DNA from: an uncultured Blautia sp.
Lineage (GTDB): Bacteria; Bacillota; Clostridia; Lachnospirales; Lachnospiraceae
Length of the DNA stretch: 64,000 nt
Assembly (NCBI GenBank): GCA_945864225.1
Contig: CAMBAL010000003.1
Coordinates: 1 to 64,000, forward strand
Direction of reading: 5' to 3'
Shown: in pieces, positions 61,113 through 64,000 of the stretch
Layout: each line of letters opens with the position of its first letter
Position numbering within the stretch: the first letter of the stretch is position 1
Position numbers and translations under genes: made by a program
Notes under the pieces: model-generated
Told to the model about the DNA's origin: nothing
Databases searched by the model: none
What the model saw: only the letters and a program-made list of their open reading frames with translations

Positions 61113-63230
61113 ATGAGAAAACAAAATTTTCAATGGACGGAAATGACAATGGGTGTCTGTTATTATCCGGAGCACTGGGACAGGTCGCTCTGGAGAGATG
61201 ACCTGAGGCGAATGAAAGAAACAGGGATTTCTGTTGTCCGCATTGCGGAGTTTGCCTGGAACAAAGTGGAACCGGAGGAGGAAAAGTTTACTTATACCTT
61301 TTTTGATGAATTTCTGGATATTTGTCTGGAAGAAAATATGCGTGTGATATTCGGAACACCCACAGCAACACCTCCGGCATGGCTGACTGAAAAATATCCG
61401 GAAGTGCTGAACGGCCGGGAAGACGGCACTCTTTACCGGCATGGTGCAAGACGGCACTATAACTATAATTCAGGGAAATATCAGGAACTGTCCGCCCGTA
61501 TTGTGGAAAAGCTTGCATCTCATTATGGAAAACATCCGGCAATTGTGGGATGGCAGGTGGATAATGAGCTGAACTGTGAAACATATGAGTATCATTCTGA
61601 AGCGGATTCAGAGGCTTTTCGCGTGTTTCTGAAGGATAAATACGGTACACTGGGTGCCCTGAATGAAGCCTGGGGAACGGTATTCTGGAATCAGACATAC
61701 ACAGCCTGGGAGCAGATTTATGTGCCGCGCCCGGTATTGAATGACGGATATAATCCGCATATGTATCTTGACTACAACCGCTTTATTTCCGAAAGCACGA
61801 TCCGGTTTTGCCGGATGCAGACGGAGATCATCCGGAAGTATAAAAAACCGGGAGATTTCATCACCACTAATGGAATGTTCTGGAATATTGACAATCACAA
61901 AATGGCAGAGGAATGCCTGGATGTTTATACCTATGATTCTTATCCGAGCTTTGCCTTCGGACTGGATCGTGATCCGAAAAATACAAAAGATCTGAACGAT
62001 CGTCACTCGTCAAAAAACCTGACAGAGGTGCGTTCCATCTGTCCGCATTTCGGAATTATGGAGCAGCAGTCCGGAGCTAACGGCTGGGTGACCCGTATGT
62101 CCGGTCCTGCACCCCGTCCGGGACAGGTGCGGCTGTGGGCGATGCAGAGTGTGGCTCATGGGGCAGATTACATCTCCTTTTTCCGCTGGAGAACCTGCAC
62201 TTTCGGAACGGAAATCTACTGGCATGGAATTCTGGATTACGACAACCGGGATAACCGGAAACTTGCAGAAGTAAAGGAGTTTTACCGGGATTTCAAAAAA
62301 CTGGATGAACTGTGCGGCTCAGAATATGTGGCTGCATTTGGTATTCTGAAAGATTTTGATAATGTCTGGGATACGAATATTGATGAAATTCACCGGCGTG
62401 TGGCTGAGGCCAGTGAGGAAGAAATCTTCGAAATTGCACAGCTGACACATACACCGTACAATGTGATCTATCTTCATGAAGATACGATACCGGAGAATCT
62501 GGCATCTTATCCGGTACTGTTTTACCCGCATCCGGTGATCATGACTGAGAAAAGGGCAGAACTTCTGAAAGAGTATGTGGCTCAGGGAGGAACGCTTGTG
62601 CTCGGATGCCGCTCCGGCTATAAACAGGAAAATGGAAAATGTGTGATGATGCCGCAGCCGGGACTTCTTCGGGAGCTGACAGGGTCTGATGTGAAAGAAT
62701 TTTCATTTGTTCATGGCATGGAAGAACCGGTGTGGGCAGACTGGGACGGGAAACGTATGGAAATGCCGATTTTCAATGATGTTATGGAACCTGCCGTTTC
62801 CGGGAGGAGTGATGAATCCGCAAAAGAAACATATCCGAAAGACTGTGCAGATGACAAGATAAAAGTTCTTGCTGCTTACGGAAACAGCTATTACACCGGA
62901 AAAGCCGCTCTGATTGAAAAGAAAACCGGAAAGGGCCGGACTCTTCATCTTGGAAGCGCATTCTCCAGACAGAATGCGGAATTGCTGTTCGAATATCTTG
63001 GTGTGAAAGATCCGCTCAGACATCTGATAGAAGCACCGGAGGATGTGGAACTGGTGATGAGACGAAAAGATGGACGCGAGTATCTGTTTGTGCTGAATTA
63101 TCAGTTTGAGTCCCGGAAAATTGTCCTGAAGAAGGCAATGCGAAGTGTATTTAAAGAAATCGAGGTATGCGGTGAGCTGGAAATACCGGCATTTGGTGTG
63201 GAAGTATTTGAGGTACTTATGAATAAATAA
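61113..63230 (+). CDS. Beta-galactosidase, glycoside hydrolase family 42
   Basis: A 705-residue GH42 enzyme (start ATG 61113, MRKQNFQWTEMTMGVCYYPE, behind AGGAGAAG; the frame extends upstream without a ribosome site). Barrel domain about 1-395: GVCYYPEHWDRSLWRDDLRR, acid/base Glu152 in WQVDNELNCE, nucleophile Glu317 in FGIMEQQSG. Trimerisation domain about 400-605 (YPVLFYPHPVIMTEKRAELL), then a C-terminal beta domain. It removes terminal beta-galactose, or in some members alpha-L-arabinopyranose, from oligosaccharides or glycosides. No signal peptide. Last gene of the locus. Confidence 0.93.
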   Translation: MRKQNFQWTEMTMGVCYYPEHWDRSLWRDDLRRMKETGISVVRIAEFAWNKVEPEEEKFTYTFFDEFLDICLEENMRVIFGTPTATPPAWLTEKYPEVLNGREDGTLYRHGARRHYNYNSGKYQELSARIVEKLASHYGKHPAIVGWQVDNELNCETYEYHSEADSEAFRVFLKDKYGTLGALNEAWGTVFWNQTYTAWEQIYVPRPVLNDGYNPHMYLDYNRFISESTIRFCRMQTEIIRKYKKPGDFITTNGMFWNIDNHKMAEECLDVYTYDSYPSFAFGLDRDPKNTKDLNDRHSSKNLTEVRSICPHFGIMEQQSGANGWVTRMSGPAPRPGQVRLWAMQSVAHGADYISFFRWRTCTFGTEIYWHGILDYDNRDNRKLAEVKEFYRDFKKLDELCGSEYVAAFGILKDFDNVWDTNIDEIHRRVAEASEEEIFEIAQLTHTPYNVIYLHEDTIPENLASYPVLFYPHPVIMTEKRAELLKEYVAQGGTLVLGCRSGYKQENGKCVMMPQPGLLRELTGSDVKEFSFVHGMEEPVWADWDGKRMEMPIFNDVMEPAVSGRSDESAKETYPKDCADDKIKVLAAYGNSYYTGKAALIEKKTGKGRTLHLGSAFSRQNAELLFEYLGVKDPLRHLIEAPEDVELVMRRKDGREYLFVLNYQFESRKIVLKKAMRSVFKEIEVCGELEIPAFGVEVFEVLMNK

Positions 63231-63334
63231 GAGTTGTGATTCCGGGCATCTTTTTGAGGGGTTGGAAATCTCAGCAGATCCTTCTTTTAATAAGCATTTC
63301 CGGAAGACCATGAATCTGTTGTTTGGAAGAAAAG

Positions 63335-63365
63335 CGCCTGATTCGGAGAGATATCCGGTCAGGCG
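63335..63365 (-). terminator. Terminator of the ketopantoate reductase-like gene
   Basis: CGCCTGA/TCAGGCG with inner CGGA/TCCG; on the minus strand CTTTTCTTCC follows. Confidence 0.65.
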
Positions 63366-63377
63366 TTATCTGCTTTG

Positions 63378-64000
63378 TTATAATATATGTGATTGTGTCT
63401 GTTCTTTTAAAATCTGGTACATTCTTTCTGAAACAGGCACGGGTACGCCAAGTCTTGCGGCTTCGCGCACAAGATAACCGCTGAAGGTTTCCAGCTCATT
63501 CGTCTTACCGGCCCGGACATCTCGCTGCAGGGAACTGGTGGCATTATCAGCATATTCGTAGTAGAAGCGGTGAATGATGGAGTCAATATGCTCCTGTGTA
63601 ATATGGACATGTCTGGCAAGAGCCACCTGATAGGCTTCCTTTACCAGAGCTTCATATTCACCGGCTTTTACAGGATCGTTTCTGATCTGTCCGATGGTAT
63701 TGTCGTAGCAGGCAGTTGTTACATTATAGGCGCAGTTGAGAATGTATTTTTTCCAGATAGCCTGTTCGATGTCTTCTGCTGCTTTACAGTCAATGTCTGC
63801 CCCTGCCAGAATGGATACGGCTTCATTTACAGCTTCTCTCTGTGCACAGTCCGCATCCCGGATACCCAGATAAAGCTGTGCAAAGCTGCCCTGCTGGGAG
63901 ATGGAAAAGTCAGGATTTGCGAAGGCAATGATATAGATCAAGGAATCTATGACAGTACCTTTGGTCAGGATGGAGCGCACGCGGTCTCCGGGATCCACGC
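63378..64000 (-). CDS. 2-dehydropantoate 2-reductase-like protein, partial
   Basis: The C-terminal 207 or so residues of a ketopantoate reductase (PanE/ApbA) family protein; the N-terminal Rossmann part lies beyond the window. Seen: GDRVRSILTKGTVIDSLIYI, the catalytic-lysine helix EQAIWKKYILNCAYNVTTAC, and the C-terminal SSLQRDVRAGKTNELETFSG that binds substrate. PanE reduces ketopantoate to pantoate for coenzyme A; many paralogues use other 2-keto acids, so the substrate is open. The reading frame is open to the window end. Confidence 0.88.
   Translation of the reverse strand, partial: VDPGDRVRSILTKGTVIDSLIYIIAFANPDFSISQQGSFAQLYLGIRDADCAQREAVNEAVSILAGADIDCKAAEDIEQAIWKKYILNCAYNVTTACYDNTIGQIRNDPVKAGEYEALVKEAYQVALARHVHITQEHIDSIIHRFYYEYADNATSSLQRDVRAGKTNELETFSGYLVREAARLGVPVPVSERMYQILKEQTQSHIL

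Overview
The window looks like chromosome of a Gram-positive gut anaerobe of the Lachnospiraceae (Blautia-like is my best guess; the genus is inferred, not proven). Grounds: moderate GC, strong AGGAGG-type ribosome sites, perfect TTGACA/TATAAT promoters, a long-form hibernation factor, a YesM/YesN two-component pair beside an LplB/YtcP-type sugar ABC transporter, YARHG and CotH-like sequences, and a frameshifted prfB. I saw no rRNA, tRNA, CRISPR array, intact transposase or prophage.

Layout. 0.2-4.8 kb: dipeptidase, hpf, secA. 4.9-9.1 kb: AraC regulator, an O-acetylhomoserine sulfhydrylase (metY) with a long leader that holds a 19-codon ORF ending Met-Cys-stop, and a DapF-family protein in which both catalytic cysteines are serine. 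9.4-11.9 kb (minus): nucleoside salvage operon udp-cdd-deoB. 12.5-18.8 kb: prfB with its programmed frameshift, then an aspartate-family amino acid cluster (ACT regulator, hom, proposed homoserine kinase, aspartokinase) and a DUF975 membrane protein followed in frame by a CotH-like remnant. 19.2-24.3 kb: tex, then a minus-strand ABC importer of the TrpXYZ type. 24.3-38.8 kb: a patchy accessory stretch with a solitary AAA ATPase, a glycosidase fragment, a YARHG protein, a ClC channel, an HTH-AAA-PDDEXK fusion, a nucleobase permease, YitT, aspartase with a divergent LysR gene, a truncated alpha/beta hydrolase and an Rpn-type nuclease.

38.9-63.2 kb is one carbohydrate locus: GH43-like, AraC regulator, GPH symporter, an unusual alpha/beta hydrolase with a C-terminal PKD-like domain, GH3, an apiosidase-like enzyme, YesM/YesN, solute-binding protein and two permeases, a GH106-like enzyme, a domain-permuted GH3 and a GH42. 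None of the hydrolases has a signal peptide, so the locus most likely imports small plant-type oligosaccharides or glycosides by the ABC and GPH systems and dismantles them in the cytoplasm. Two sequence motifs repeated in front of locus genes may be its operators. A partial ketopantoate-reductase-like gene runs off the right edge.

Spacers carry at least three families of short palindromic repeats (long GTGTTTGAAAATT-type, short ACAGGAAA-type hairpins, and a nested element at 12.1 kb). The observations I rank highest are the double Cys-to-Ser DapF, the metY leader, the shared promoter motifs of the carbohydrate locus, and the locus itself.
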